DNA of 64,000 bases from Chitinophagales bacterium (GTDB taxonomy: Bacteria > Bacteroidota > Bacteroidia > Chitinophagales > UBA10324), in contig JANWXQ010000020.1 of the NCBI GenBank assembly GCA_025057275.1, positions 65,004 through 129,003 on the forward strand, written 5' to 3'. Every line of letters begins with the position of its first letter. The first letter of the stretch is position 1. Of the stretch, positions 9,573 through 17,601 are shown piece after piece. A model generated the notes under the pieces. The model was given only the letters and a program-made list of their open reading frames with translations. It did no database searches and was not told where the DNA came from. The position numbers and the translations under genes were made by a program.

Positions 9573-10371
9573 TTTTTTCTAATTTATTTAGTTGCTGTAA
9601 GGCGTTTTGGTAGAGTTGTTCCGCTTCGGTTCCGTATATGCTGTCCGGATAACGGGTACGAAAGGCGGCATACAGCCGGGTTACCTGCTGGAACCGCTCC
9701 TGTTGTTTGGACGGCACGCTGTTGGCAGCGTACAGATACCACGACTTCAAAATCAGAAAGCGGCATTGTTCGGCCTGGGGGGCATCGGGGTAATCGCGCA
9801 GCATGTTCTCAAAGGCGGTTGCGGCCGCTTTGTACTTGTCCATTCGGTAGTACAGGTAGGCATTAAAAAAGGCCTTGTCCTGCAACCTGGCGATCAGGTC
9901 GTCCATCATAACGTTGGCATCAGCCAGAAAGCGGCTTTGGGGATAATTGTTGGCGAAAATCTGGATGGCATTCATGCAGTCGTAGGTGTAGCTCTGGTCC
10001 AGCCGCATGGGAGGAGCGATTTCGTAGTAGCAGCGGGCATGCATGAACAGGCATTCTTCCGCCCGTGCCTCGGTCGGATACGTTGTGGCGTAATTTTTAA
10101 AGTGGTAAGCAGCCACCAGAAATTCATCGGTATGATAATGACACCAGGCCAGGTGATACAAGATGTCCTCCATTTCCGGTCTGCCACGGAAATAGCCCAT
10201 CAGTTCGTCAAACAGGGGCAGGGCCCGATAGTATTTCTTTGCCTCGAAATACTTTTTAGCCAATTCCAGGCGGGCCTGCGGGTCAGACTGCTTCTGCGCC
10301 TTATGCGAGCTGGTGCAAGCGGAAAAAACCAACAGGCAACAGACCATAAAGCTGAAAACGGCTGAGCGCAT
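9553..10371 (-). CDS. bamD: Outer-membrane assembly lipoprotein BamD
   Basis: Periplasm-facing lipoprotein of the beta-barrel assembly (BAM) machine, which inserts outer-membrane proteins. The 272-residue protein has a lipoprotein signal peptide (LLVFSAC lipobox, Cys at about 19) and five TPR-like helical repeats (for example ARLELAKKYFEAKKYYRALPLF). The length is typical. It is the first gene of the minus-strand operon. A perfect TAnnTTTG element lies only 7 nt before its ATG, so the mRNA leader must be very short or absent. Confidence 0.92.
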   Translation of the reverse strand: MRSAVFSFMVCCLLVFSACTSSHKAQKQSDPQARLELAKKYFEAKKYYRALPLFDELMGYFRGRPEMEDILYHLAWCHYHTDEFLVAAYHFKNYATTYPTEARAEECLFMHARCYYEIAPPMRLDQSYTYDCMNAIQIFANNYPQSRFLADANVMMDDLIARLQDKAFFNAYLYYRMDKYKAAATAFENMLRDYPDAPQAEQCRFLILKSWYLYAANSVPSKQQERFQQVTRLYAAFRTRYPDSIYGTEAEQLYQNALQQLNKLEKNEFVQN

Positions 10372-10378
10372 GGGGGTG

Positions 10379-10386
10379 CAAAGTTA
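10379..10386 (-). promoter_or_regulatory. -7 promoter element of the bamD operon
   Basis: TAACTTTG on the minus strand, a perfect TAnnTTTG match ending 7 nt before the bamD ATG. The promoter would produce an almost leaderless transcript. Confidence 0.55.
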
Positions 10387-10488
10387 ACCTAAGACTTGCA
10401 TTTGGCCTGCCGGCGCCCTGCACGTCCTTGCGCAACAGCCTGGTACTGAATTATTACCTTAGCCCCGACCCAAACGGCAGATCAACTC

Positions 10489-11730
10489 ATGGACTTATTT
10501 GAAAAAATACTGGAAAAACCCGGACCCATCGGGCAGTATTCCAAAATAGCTCATGGCTACTTTTCCTTTCCCAAGCTGGAGGGCGAAATCGCCAACCGCA
10601 TGGTGTTCCGCGGAAAGGAGCGCATTGTCTGGAGCCTGAATAATTACCTGGGCCTCGCCAATCACCCCGAAGTGCGTAAGACCGATACGGAAGCCACAGC
10701 CCGATACGGCCTGGCCTATCCCATGGGCGCGCGAATGATGAGCGGCAATACCGACCAGCACGAACAACTGGAACGCGAACTGGCTGCCTTTGTATCCAAG
10801 CCCGATGCGATGCTCATGAACTATGGATACCAGGGCATAATGTCAGCCATTGACTGTCTGGTGGACCGCCACGATGTTATTGTTTACGATGCCGAATCGC
10901 ATGCCTGCATTATTGATGCCCTGCGCATGCACATGGGTAAACGTTTTGTTTTTGCCCATAACGACGTGGAAAGCTGCGAAAAACAGTTGCAGCGGGCTGT
11001 CGAGCTGACCAAAGGCAACAAAGGAGCCATTCTCGTGATCACGGAAGGCGTTTTCGGCATGGCCGGCGATCAGGGTAAGCTGAAAGAGATTGTGGCTTTG
11101 AAAGAAAAATATCCGTTCCGCCTCATGGTGGACGATGCCCACGGCTTTGGCACTATGGGTAAAACCGGAGCCGGTACCGGCGAAGAGCAATCTGTTCAGG
11201 ATGGCATAGACCTGTACTTCTCCACGTTTGCCAAAAGCATGGCCAGCATAGGAGCCTTCATTGCCGGCGACGAAAGCGTAATCAACTACCTGCGCTACAA
11301 CAGCCGGTCGCAGATTTTCGCCAAATCGTTGCCCATGCCTATCGTGATCGGCAACCTGAAGCGGCTGGAATTGCTTAAAAAACATCCGGAATTACGCCAG
11401 AAGCTGTGGCATAACGTAAACCGCCTGCAACAGGGTCTGCGGGAACGGGGTTTCAACATCGGAAAAACGAACTCGCCGGTAACCCCGGTTTATCTGAGCG
11501 GCAATGCCTCTGAAGCGGCCAACCTTATTATTGACATTCGCGAGAACTACAACATTTTCCTTTCCATCGTTGTCTATCCGGTAGTGCCCAAAGGCGTTAT
11601 GTTGCTGCGGCTCATTCCCACCGCCGTGCACACCGACGAAGACATTGATCTGACGCTGCACTGCTTCAGTGAGGTTGCTGTGAAGCTCAAAGATGGATAC
11701 TACATGGCCCAAAAGCTGGTGGCCGTCTAA
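10489..11730 (+). CDS. Alpha-oxoamine synthase family enzyme, probable serine palmitoyltransferase
   Basis: PLP-dependent fold-type I enzyme of the alpha-oxoamine synthase family (413 residues). The family joins an amino acid to an acyl-CoA with loss of CO2. Visible features are SLNNYLGLANHPEV, the conserved DAESHACIIDALR segment, the VDDAHGFGTMG motif, and the probable PLP lysine in STFAKSMASIGAF. Sphingolipid-making Bacteroidota carry a serine palmitoyltransferase of this family, and this is my preferred reading. 2-amino-3-ketobutyrate CoA ligase (kbl) is the main alternative and cannot be excluded from sequence alone. TACCTTAG at 10455-10462 is a possible -7 element. No other sphingolipid gene is nearby. 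Confidence 0.7.
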   Translation: MDLFEKILEKPGPIGQYSKIAHGYFSFPKLEGEIANRMVFRGKERIVWSLNNYLGLANHPEVRKTDTEATARYGLAYPMGARMMSGNTDQHEQLERELAAFVSKPDAMLMNYGYQGIMSAIDCLVDRHDVIVYDAESHACIIDALRMHMGKRFVFAHNDVESCEKQLQRAVELTKGNKGAILVITEGVFGMAGDQGKLKEIVALKEKYPFRLMVDDAHGFGTMGKTGAGTGEEQSVQDGIDLYFSTFAKSMASIGAFIAGDESVINYLRYNSRSQIFAKSLPMPIVIGNLKRLELLKKHPELRQKLWHNVNRLQQGLRERGFNIGKTNSPVTPVYLSGNASEAANLIIDIRENYNIFLSIVVYPVVPKGVMLLRLIPTAVHTDEDIDLTLHCFSEVAVKLKDGYYMAQKLVAV

Positions 11731-11888
11731 GTCACGGCAGGTGTGAACCGCCACTTCTGCCTTCCTTCTGTGGTTTGAACTTTTGGATTTAAACCCGGAC
11801 AGTGAGGGCTGAAAAGGCCATATGTCCACATTCTATCCACAATTTTATTCATGAAAACATGGGAACGGTTTGCTGCCCCGGCTGATGT

Positions 11889-11896
11889 TATCTTTG
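11889..11896 (+). promoter_or_regulatory. Promoter element upstream of carB
   Basis: TATCTTTG is a perfect TAnnTTTG match. A TTTG at 11869-11872 could be the -33 box (16-bp spacing, slightly short). Initiation would fall at about 11903, right before a 10-bp hairpin with a T tract. Confidence 0.5.
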
Positions 11897-11921
11897 TGTT
11901 TTAATGCAACCCAAAAAATAT

Positions 11922-11956
11922 AGGCTTTCTGTTCCGGCAGAAAGCCTGTTTTTTTT
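11922..11956 (+). terminator. Intrinsic terminator / possible attenuator before carB
   Basis: AGGCTTTCTG at 11922-11931 pairs perfectly with CAGAAAGCCT at 11938-11947 across a 6-nt loop. A G and eight T follow. It is a textbook rho-independent terminator ending 21 nt before carB. It lies downstream of the TATCTTTG promoter element, so it could control carB itself; alternatively it simply ends the preceding gene's transcript. Confidence 0.75.
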
Positions 11957-11977
11957 CTGTACCCCTTAACCTGAACC

Positions 11978-14806
11978 ATGCCCCGCGATCCGAACATCCG
12001 CCACGTGCTTATCATCGGATCAGGGCCTATTATCATCGGCCAGGCCTGTGAGTTTGATTATTCCGGCAGCCAGGCCAGCCGAAGTTTGCGTGAAGAAGGG
12101 ATTACCGTTTCCCTCATCAACTCCAACCCGGCAACCATTATGACCGATCCGGTAACGGCCGATCATGTGTTTCTGCTGCCATTGGAAGTGGCCTCACTGG
12201 AACGGGTTCTGCAACAGCAAATTGCCAACGGTCATCCCATTGACAGCGTTTTGCCTACCATGGGCGGACAAACAGCCCTTAACCTGGCCAAAGAGGCTCA
12301 TGAACTGGGGCTGTGGCGGCAATACGGTGTCCGGCTTATCGGTGTGGATATTGATGCCATTGACCGCGCTGAAAACCGGGAAGCCTTCCGAAAGCTGATG
12401 AAGGAAATCGGCGTGGCTGTCGCTCCGTCGCAGATAGCCACTTCTCTTTTGGAGGGCAAGGAAATAGCCCAGCGCATCGGCTTTCCGCTGGTCATTCGTC
12501 CTTCCTATACCCTGGGAGGCACCGGCGGGTCGTTTGTGCACCGCAAGGAAGATTTTGAAGAACTGCTGGACCGCGGGCTGTCGGCTTCTCCGGTGCATGA
12601 AGTGCTCATTGAAAAAGCCGTACTCGGCTGGAAGGAGTTTGAGCTGGAACTGTTGCGTGATGCAGCCGATAACGTGGCCATCATCTGCGTGGTGGAAAAC
12701 TTTGATCCCATGGGCATTCATACAGGGGATTCCATCACGGTGGCGCCGGCCATGACGCTGAGCGACACAACCTATCAGCAGATGCGCAATCAGGCCATGC
12801 GCATGATGCGGGCATTGGGCAATTTTTCCGGCGGTTGCAACGTGCAATTCGCCGTTCATCCGGTAACTGAAGAAATCCTGGCGGTGGAAATCAATCCGCG
12901 GGTGTCGCGTTCATCGGCTCTGGCATCCAAAGCCACCGGTTACCCCATCGCCAAGATTGCCGCCAAGCTGGCCATCGGTTACCGGCTGGATGAACTGCGC
13001 AATCAGATTACGGGAACCACATCGGCCTATTTTGAGCCGGCGCTGGATTATGTCATCGTAAAAATTCCGCGGTGGAATTTTGACAAGTTCCAGGGTGCCG
13101 ATGAAACATTGGGCCTGCAGATGAAAAGCGTAGGCGAGGCCATGGGCATTGGCCGCTCCTTCATGGAAGCCCTGCAAAAGGCTTGTCAGTCACTGGAAAA
13201 CGACAGCATCGGTTTGGGTGCCGATGGCAGACCCCTGAAACCCATAGAGGAAATAAAGGAAAAACTACCGTTTCCTTCCTGGGACCGCGTGTGGCGCATC
13301 AAAGATGCGTTGACGCTGGGTTTGCCTGAGCAAACCATTCAAAAAATCACTCATATTGATCTGTGGTTTATTCATCAGATTGCGGAAACCGTACGGGCAG
13401 AGCAGCAGCTCAGGGGACGCACCTTGCAGAACCTCAGTCCGGAAGAATTGCGCCATCTGAAACGCCTGGGCTATTCCGATCAGCAGTTAGCCGTTCTGTT
13501 GCAGTGCTCTGAGGATGAAGTGTATCACCATCGCCGGCAACTGGGCATCAAACGGACATACAAGGTGGTGGACACCTGCGCCGCCGAATTCGGTGCACAG
13601 ACACCTTACTACTATTCCACTTTTGAATCAGAAAACGAAAGCATCCCTTCCGACCGGAAAAAAATCGTCGTTTTGGGCTCAGGCCCTAACCGCATCGGTC
13701 AGGGCATAGAGTTTGACTACTGTTGTGTGCACGGTGTGCTGGCCATTCGCGAATGCGGCTTCGAAGCCATCATGGTCAACTGCAATCCCGAAACGGTTTC
13801 TACCGATTTTGATATTGCCGACAAGCTCTACTTTGAACCGGTTTACTGGGAGCACCTCCGCGAACTGATTGATCTGGAACAGCCCGAAGGCGTTATCGTG
13901 CAGTTAGGCGGGCAAACGGCGCTGAAACTGGCCAAAAAGCTTCACGAAGCCGGCATCCCTATCATTGGCACCTCCTTTCCCGACATGGATGTGGCTGAAG
14001 ACCGCGGCAAATTCTCCGACCTGTTGCGCTCGCTGCATATTCCATATCCGGAGTACGGAGTGGCCTACACCGCAGAAGAAGCGGTGGAAGTGGCCAGGCG
14101 CATCGGATACCCGGTGCTGGTACGGCCTTCCTATGTTCTTGGAGGCCAGCGCATGCGCATCGTCATTAACGACGATGAAATGCACCAGGCCGTCAACCGA
14201 TTGCTCAAGCATCTTCCCGGCAACAAAATTCTGATTGACCATTTTCTGGACCATGCGGCGGAAGCCGAAATTGACTGCATCTGCGACGGGGAACAGGTGC
14301 ACATCATGGGAGTGCTGGAACACATTGAGCCGGCCGGTATCCACAGCGGCGACTCCAGTGCCGTGCTGCCGCCTTTTGATCTGAATGTGGAAATGATCCA
14401 TACCATGATGGAATATGCCGAGCGGCTGGCATTTGCACTGAACGTTAAGGGACTGCTTAATGTTCAATTTGCCGTAAAAGACAATCGCCTGTACGTTATT
14501 GAAGCCAATCCGCGCGCCTCGCGCACCACGCCCTTCATCGCCAAAGCCTATCAGATACCCTACCTGAACATAGCCACCAAGGTGATGCTGGGGGTTAGCA
14601 AGCTGAGTGAATTTCGTTTTGAACGAAAACTCAGCGGTTATGCCGTAAAGGAACCGGTGTTTTCGTTCAACAAGTTTCCCGACGTAAACAAAGAGCTGGG
14701 TCCGGAAATGAAGTCCACCGGTGAAGCCATCCGATTCATCAGCGACCTGTACGATCCATTCTTCAGAAAGCTGTATAAAGAAAAAAACCGGTACCTGAGC
14801 CGTTGA
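11978..14806 (+). CDS. carB: Carbamoyl-phosphate synthase large subunit, lacking the allosteric domain
   Basis: Makes carbamoyl phosphate from bicarbonate, ammonia and two ATP for pyrimidine and arginine synthesis. The 942-residue protein has both ATP-grasp synthetase halves: first half starting HVLIIGSGPIIIGQACEFDY with SYTLGGTGGSF, second half with VVLGSGPNRIGQGIEFDYC and SYVLGGQRMRIV, joined by the helical oligomerisation segment. It ends (KLYKEKNRYLSR) where the E. coli enzyme (1073 residues) begins its MGS-like allosteric domain, so the site that binds UMP and ornithine is absent. A shorter form is, as I recall, known in other Bacteroidota. The small subunit carA is not in the window. 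A terminator hairpin ends 21 nt upstream. Confidence 0.95.
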   Translation: MPRDPNIRHVLIIGSGPIIIGQACEFDYSGSQASRSLREEGITVSLINSNPATIMTDPVTADHVFLLPLEVASLERVLQQQIANGHPIDSVLPTMGGQTALNLAKEAHELGLWRQYGVRLIGVDIDAIDRAENREAFRKLMKEIGVAVAPSQIATSLLEGKEIAQRIGFPLVIRPSYTLGGTGGSFVHRKEDFEELLDRGLSASPVHEVLIEKAVLGWKEFELELLRDAADNVAIICVVENFDPMGIHTGDSITVAPAMTLSDTTYQQMRNQAMRMMRALGNFSGGCNVQFAVHPVTEEILAVEINPRVSRSSALASKATGYPIAKIAAKLAIGYRLDELRNQITGTTSAYFEPALDYVIVKIPRWNFDKFQGADETLGLQMKSVGEAMGIGRSFMEALQKACQSLENDSIGLGADGRPLKPIEEIKEKLPFPSWDRVWRIKDALTLGLPEQTIQKITHIDLWFIHQIAETVRAEQQLRGRTLQNLSPEELRHLKRLGYSDQQLAVLLQCSEDEVYHHRRQLGIKRTYKVVDTCAAEFGAQTPYYYSTFESENESIPSDRKKIVVLGSGPNRIGQGIEFDYCCVHGVLAIRECGFEAIMVNCNPETVSTDFDIADKLYFEPVYWEHLRELIDLEQPEGVIVQLGGQTALKLAKKLHEAGIPIIGTSFPDMDVAEDRGKFSDLLRSLHIPYPEYGVAYTAEEAVEVARRIGYPVLVRPSYVLGGQRMRIVINDDEMHQAVNRLLKHLPGNKILIDHFLDHAAEAEIDCICDGEQVHIMGVLEHIEPAGIHSGDSSAVLPPFDLNVEMIHTMMEYAERLAFALNVKGLLNVQFAVKDNRLYVIEANPRASRTTPFIAKAYQIPYLNIATKVMLGVSKLSEFRFERKLSGYAVKEPVFSFNKFPDVNKELGPEMKSTGEAIRFISDLYDPFFRKLYKEKNRYLSR

Positions 14807-14899
14807 ACGGATGCAGGAAACCGTTTATGAATTTTGTACGAAACCAACTTTGTTCCCTACGCTCCGTAAAGGCCATTCTTCAAAACTTCTGCCTGCGAA

Positions 14900-15439
14900 A
14901 TGTGGCTTGATGTAGCCTGCGCACTGGTGCTGCTACTCGGCATCTGGAAAGGCTGGAAAGACGGTCTGCTGGCATCGGTGTTTGCGGCTCTGGCCTGGCT
15001 GATCGGCATCGTGGGCGGTCTGCAACTGACTGCCGAAGCAACGCAACTGCTTCGGCAACGCTTTAACCTGCAATCCGAACTGACCCCCGTAGTGGCTTTC
15101 GTTCTGGTGTTTGTGCTGGTAGCCATTGCCGTTTACCTTGCCGGCAAACTGTTGGAACGCTTTGTGCAACTTGCTCAGTTGGGTTGGCTCAACCGTCTGC
15201 TGGGTGTGGTGCTGCGCAGCGTGGTTTACCTGTTCCTGCTGTCGATAGGGGTTTGGCTGATCCATCAGGCCGGTCTGCTGACCCCGGAGTTCAAGGTTCG
15301 TTCGCATACCTTTCAGCCTTTGCTGCTGATGGCCGACGCTGGTCTGGCAATGCTTCAGGCATGGCTTCCCTCGTTGCGTGCCGCGCTGCAGGATTTGCAA
15401 CAGTTTTTTGAAACAATTGATGATTCCCTCATTTCCTGA
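14900..15439 (+). CDS. CvpA family inner-membrane protein
   Basis: A 179-residue integral membrane protein with about four hydrophobic helices in the first 130 residues. It matches the CvpA/colicin V production family (pattern DVACALVLLLGIWKGWKDGL at the start). The family is widespread, and its biochemical role is uncertain; links to envelope homeostasis and stress resistance have been proposed. A CAACTTTG at 14845-14852, one base off TAnnTTTG, could be its promoter. The next gene starts 6 nt after its stop, so the two are likely co-transcribed. Confidence 0.8.
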   Translation: MWLDVACALVLLLGIWKGWKDGLLASVFAALAWLIGIVGGLQLTAEATQLLRQRFNLQSELTPVVAFVLVFVLVAIAVYLAGKLLERFVQLAQLGWLNRLLGVVLRSVVYLFLLSIGVWLIHQAGLLTPEFKVRSHTFQPLLLMADAGLAMLQAWLPSLRAALQDLQQFFETIDDSLIS

Positions 15440-15445
15440 TGGTTC

Positions 15446-16069
15446 ATGATTCTGCTGCTGGATAATTACGATTCCTTTACCTACATCCTGCAAGATTACC
15501 TGCTTCAACTGGGGCAAAAGATTCAGGTCTTCCGGAACGATGCATTGACGGCACAGCAGGCAGAAGCGTTGCATCCGGAGGCACTGGTCCTTTCTCCCGG
15601 ACCGGAGCGACCCGAGCGGGCCGGAAATCTGATGTCGTTCGTTGCGCATTTTCATAACCGAATTCCCATCTTGGGTATTTGCCTGGGTCATCAGGCCATT
15701 GGTTTGTATTTCGGCGCCCGGCTTGGCCAGGCTGCTCGCATCATGCACGGCCGTACTTCCGAAGTGTATCACAACGGTCATCCGTTGTTTGACGGTATTC
15801 CATCTCCTTTTCCTGCCATGCGCTACCATTCCTTGCTGTTGTACGACCTGAATGCCACTCCGCTTCAGCTGCTGGCGCAAACCGATGAGCAGGAAGTGAT
15901 GGGCATCCTGCACCATCGCTATAAAATCTGCGGATTTCAGTTTCATCCCGAATCCATACTTACGCCGCATGGGCTGTTGCTGCTGCGCAACTGGTTGTTG
16001 TGGGCTGGGTTGGATGCCGCCGTCTTGCCTTGCTCAGGGGATAACGTACCTGCTCACCAAAAAAGGTGA
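15446..16069 (+). CDS. Glutamine amidotransferase component of anthranilate / aminodeoxychorismate synthase
   Basis: Class I glutamine amidotransferase (207 residues) that supplies ammonia to a chorismate-using partner. It shows LLLDNYDSFTYIL at the N-terminus, the nucleophile Cys in GICLGHQAIG and the His-Glu pair in FQFHPESILTPHG. TrpG (tryptophan) and PabA (folate) cannot be separated by sequence alone. Neither a trpE/pabB partner nor other trp genes are next to it. A folate gene (folP) is in the window but 28 kb away. The last 30 residues, rich in Leu and Cys, are unremarkable. Confidence 0.85.
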   Translation: MILLLDNYDSFTYILQDYLLQLGQKIQVFRNDALTAQQAEALHPEALVLSPGPERPERAGNLMSFVAHFHNRIPILGICLGHQAIGLYFGARLGQAARIMHGRTSEVYHNGHPLFDGIPSPFPAMRYHSLLLYDLNATPLQLLAQTDEQEVMGILHHRYKICGFQFHPESILTPHGLLLLRNWLLWAGLDAAVLPCSGDNVPAHQKR

Positions 16070-16109
16070 ATGCCTCAAAAAATCTATTTTAGCAGCAACG
16101 CTGCCAATT

Positions 16110-16883
16110 ATGGATGTGACTGTTAAAGAAGAAGGAGGATTCAGTTACATTGAAGAAGGGCAGGGCGATGTGCTGTTGTTGCTGCATGGCTTGTTTGGTG
16201 CTTTGAGCAACTTTCAGGGTATCCTAGAAGAATTCCGCTCGCGTTCGAAGGTCGTTATTCCGCTGCTGCCTATCTACGAAATGCCTTTGCTCCAGGCCAC
16301 GGTGCGCGGTTTGGTGGATCATGTTCATCGTTTTGTACGTTTTAAAAATTACGACCAGGTTATTCTGGTGGGCAATTCGCTCGGCGGCCATGTGGCGCTG
16401 ATGTATGCCTTAATGTACCCGCAAAAGGTGCGGGCTATGGTGCTGACGGGCAGTTCCGGACTTTTTGAAAACACGCTCGGCGGTACTTTTCCCAAACGCG
16501 GTGATTACAATTTCATAAAAGAAAAAACAGAATATACGTTTTATGACCCCAAAACAGCCACCAAGGAACTGGTGGATGAGGTTTACGAAATCTGCAACAA
16601 CCGGTCTAAGGCCATGCGCGTAATCAGCATGGCGCGGTCAGCCATGAAAGAGCATTTGGGGCCTCACCTGCATAAACTGCAAATGCCGGTATTGCTGATA
16701 TGGGGAAAAGAAGACCGCATTACCCCCCCGTTTGTTGGAGAAGAATTCCATAAACTGCTGCCCAACTCTGAACTGGTGCTCATTGACCAGTGCGGCCATG
16801 CCCCTATGATGGAGAAGCCGCATGAGTTCAATGTAATATTGGAAGAGTTTTTGCAGAAGCTCAATGTAGGGATTGAGCCATGA
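16110..16883 (+). CDS. Alpha/beta-fold hydrolase
   Basis: A 257-residue cytoplasmic alpha/beta hydrolase of unknown substrate. It has the oxyanion motif LLHGLFGA, nucleophile Ser in VGNSLGGHVAL, Asp in WGKEDRITPP and His in CGHAPMMEKP. The ATG at 16110 gives MDVTVKEEGGFSYIEEG and is preferred. The open frame runs 47 codons further upstream into the 3' end of the amidotransferase gene, but that stretch looks like out-of-frame translation. TATTTTAG at 16085-16092 is a weak promoter candidate. It overlaps the following CBS-protein gene by 4 nt (ATGA). Confidence 0.82.
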   Translation: MDVTVKEEGGFSYIEEGQGDVLLLLHGLFGALSNFQGILEEFRSRSKVVIPLLPIYEMPLLQATVRGLVDHVHRFVRFKNYDQVILVGNSLGGHVALMYALMYPQKVRAMVLTGSSGLFENTLGGTFPKRGDYNFIKEKTEYTFYDPKTATKELVDEVYEICNNRSKAMRVISMARSAMKEHLGPHLHKLQMPVLLIWGKEDRITPPFVGEEFHKLLPNSELVLIDQCGHAPMMEKPHEFNVILEEFLQKLNVGIEP

Positions 16884-17542
16884 AAGCTGCCGATTTCATT
16901 TCTCCTGATGTGCCGGCGCCGCTGGACAGCGACAGCGGCTTTTTTGCTCTGGCCAAAATGCAGGAGCAGCAGCTTAATCACCTGCCGGTAGTGCGCGGCA
17001 AACACCTGATCGGCCTGATTTCCGATGCCGACCTGGATGCCTTGGCCGACCTGTCGCTGCCGCTGGGGCACGATGCAGGTTCGTTGGGTCTGGCATTCGT
17101 ACGCGAAAACGACCACGTGTTCCAGGCTGTCAAACTGGCCGTCGAACTCAAGCTGACCGTAGTGCCGGTAGTGGATGACGAGCTGGCCTATCAGGGCAGC
17201 ATTCGTACCGGCAGTCTGTTGCAGGCGCTGGCCCAGCATACCGCTGTAATGGAATCAGGCAGCATCATTGTGCTGGAAATGAACCTGCAGGATTTTTCTC
17301 TGGCCGAAATTGCCCGCATCATTGAAGCCGACAAAGCACGCATCATGGGTTGCTATGTGATGAAAAGCCCGGTTGCCGGTCGGATGTTGCTTACGCTCAA
17401 AGTTAACAAAAGCGAAACCCAACCCATTGTCGCTTCGCTGGAGCGGTTCAACTATCAGGTAGTGTGTGTCTTTGGCGAACCCGAGCATTTTGCCATGCTG
17501 CGCGAACGCTACGATGCATTGATGAATTATCTGAAGATTTGA
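16880..17542 (+). CDS. CBS-domain protein with C-terminal ACT-like domain
   Basis: A 220-residue probable regulatory protein. Two CBS motifs (about residues 1-125; LPVVRGKHLIGLISDADL and VVPVVDDELAYQG) form one Bateman module, which usually binds adenine nucleotides. An ACT-like region (about 130-205) has alternating strands and helices. The layout resembles AcuB-type proteins. The target is unknown. Its start overlaps the alpha/beta hydrolase stop, which implies an operon and perhaps a functional link. Confidence 0.75.
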   Translation: MKAADFISPDVPAPLDSDSGFFALAKMQEQQLNHLPVVRGKHLIGLISDADLDALADLSLPLGHDAGSLGLAFVRENDHVFQAVKLAVELKLTVVPVVDDELAYQGSIRTGSLLQALAQHTAVMESGSIIVLEMNLQDFSLAEIARIIEADKARIMGCYVMKSPVAGRMLLTLKVNKSETQPIVASLERFNYQVVCVFGEPEHFAMLRERYDALMNYLKI

Positions 17543-17601
17543 CCGGCCTTGCCTTACTTTGGCCCGTCAACGTTGAATTTTCTGGTTTAAAAGTTTCCCT
17601 G

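Noticed and set aside
14933-15970. 345-codon open frame on the minus strand over cvpA and the amidotransferase gene
   Set aside because: It is antisense to two genes with clear family motifs, and its translation is Gln/His-rich with no domain pattern.
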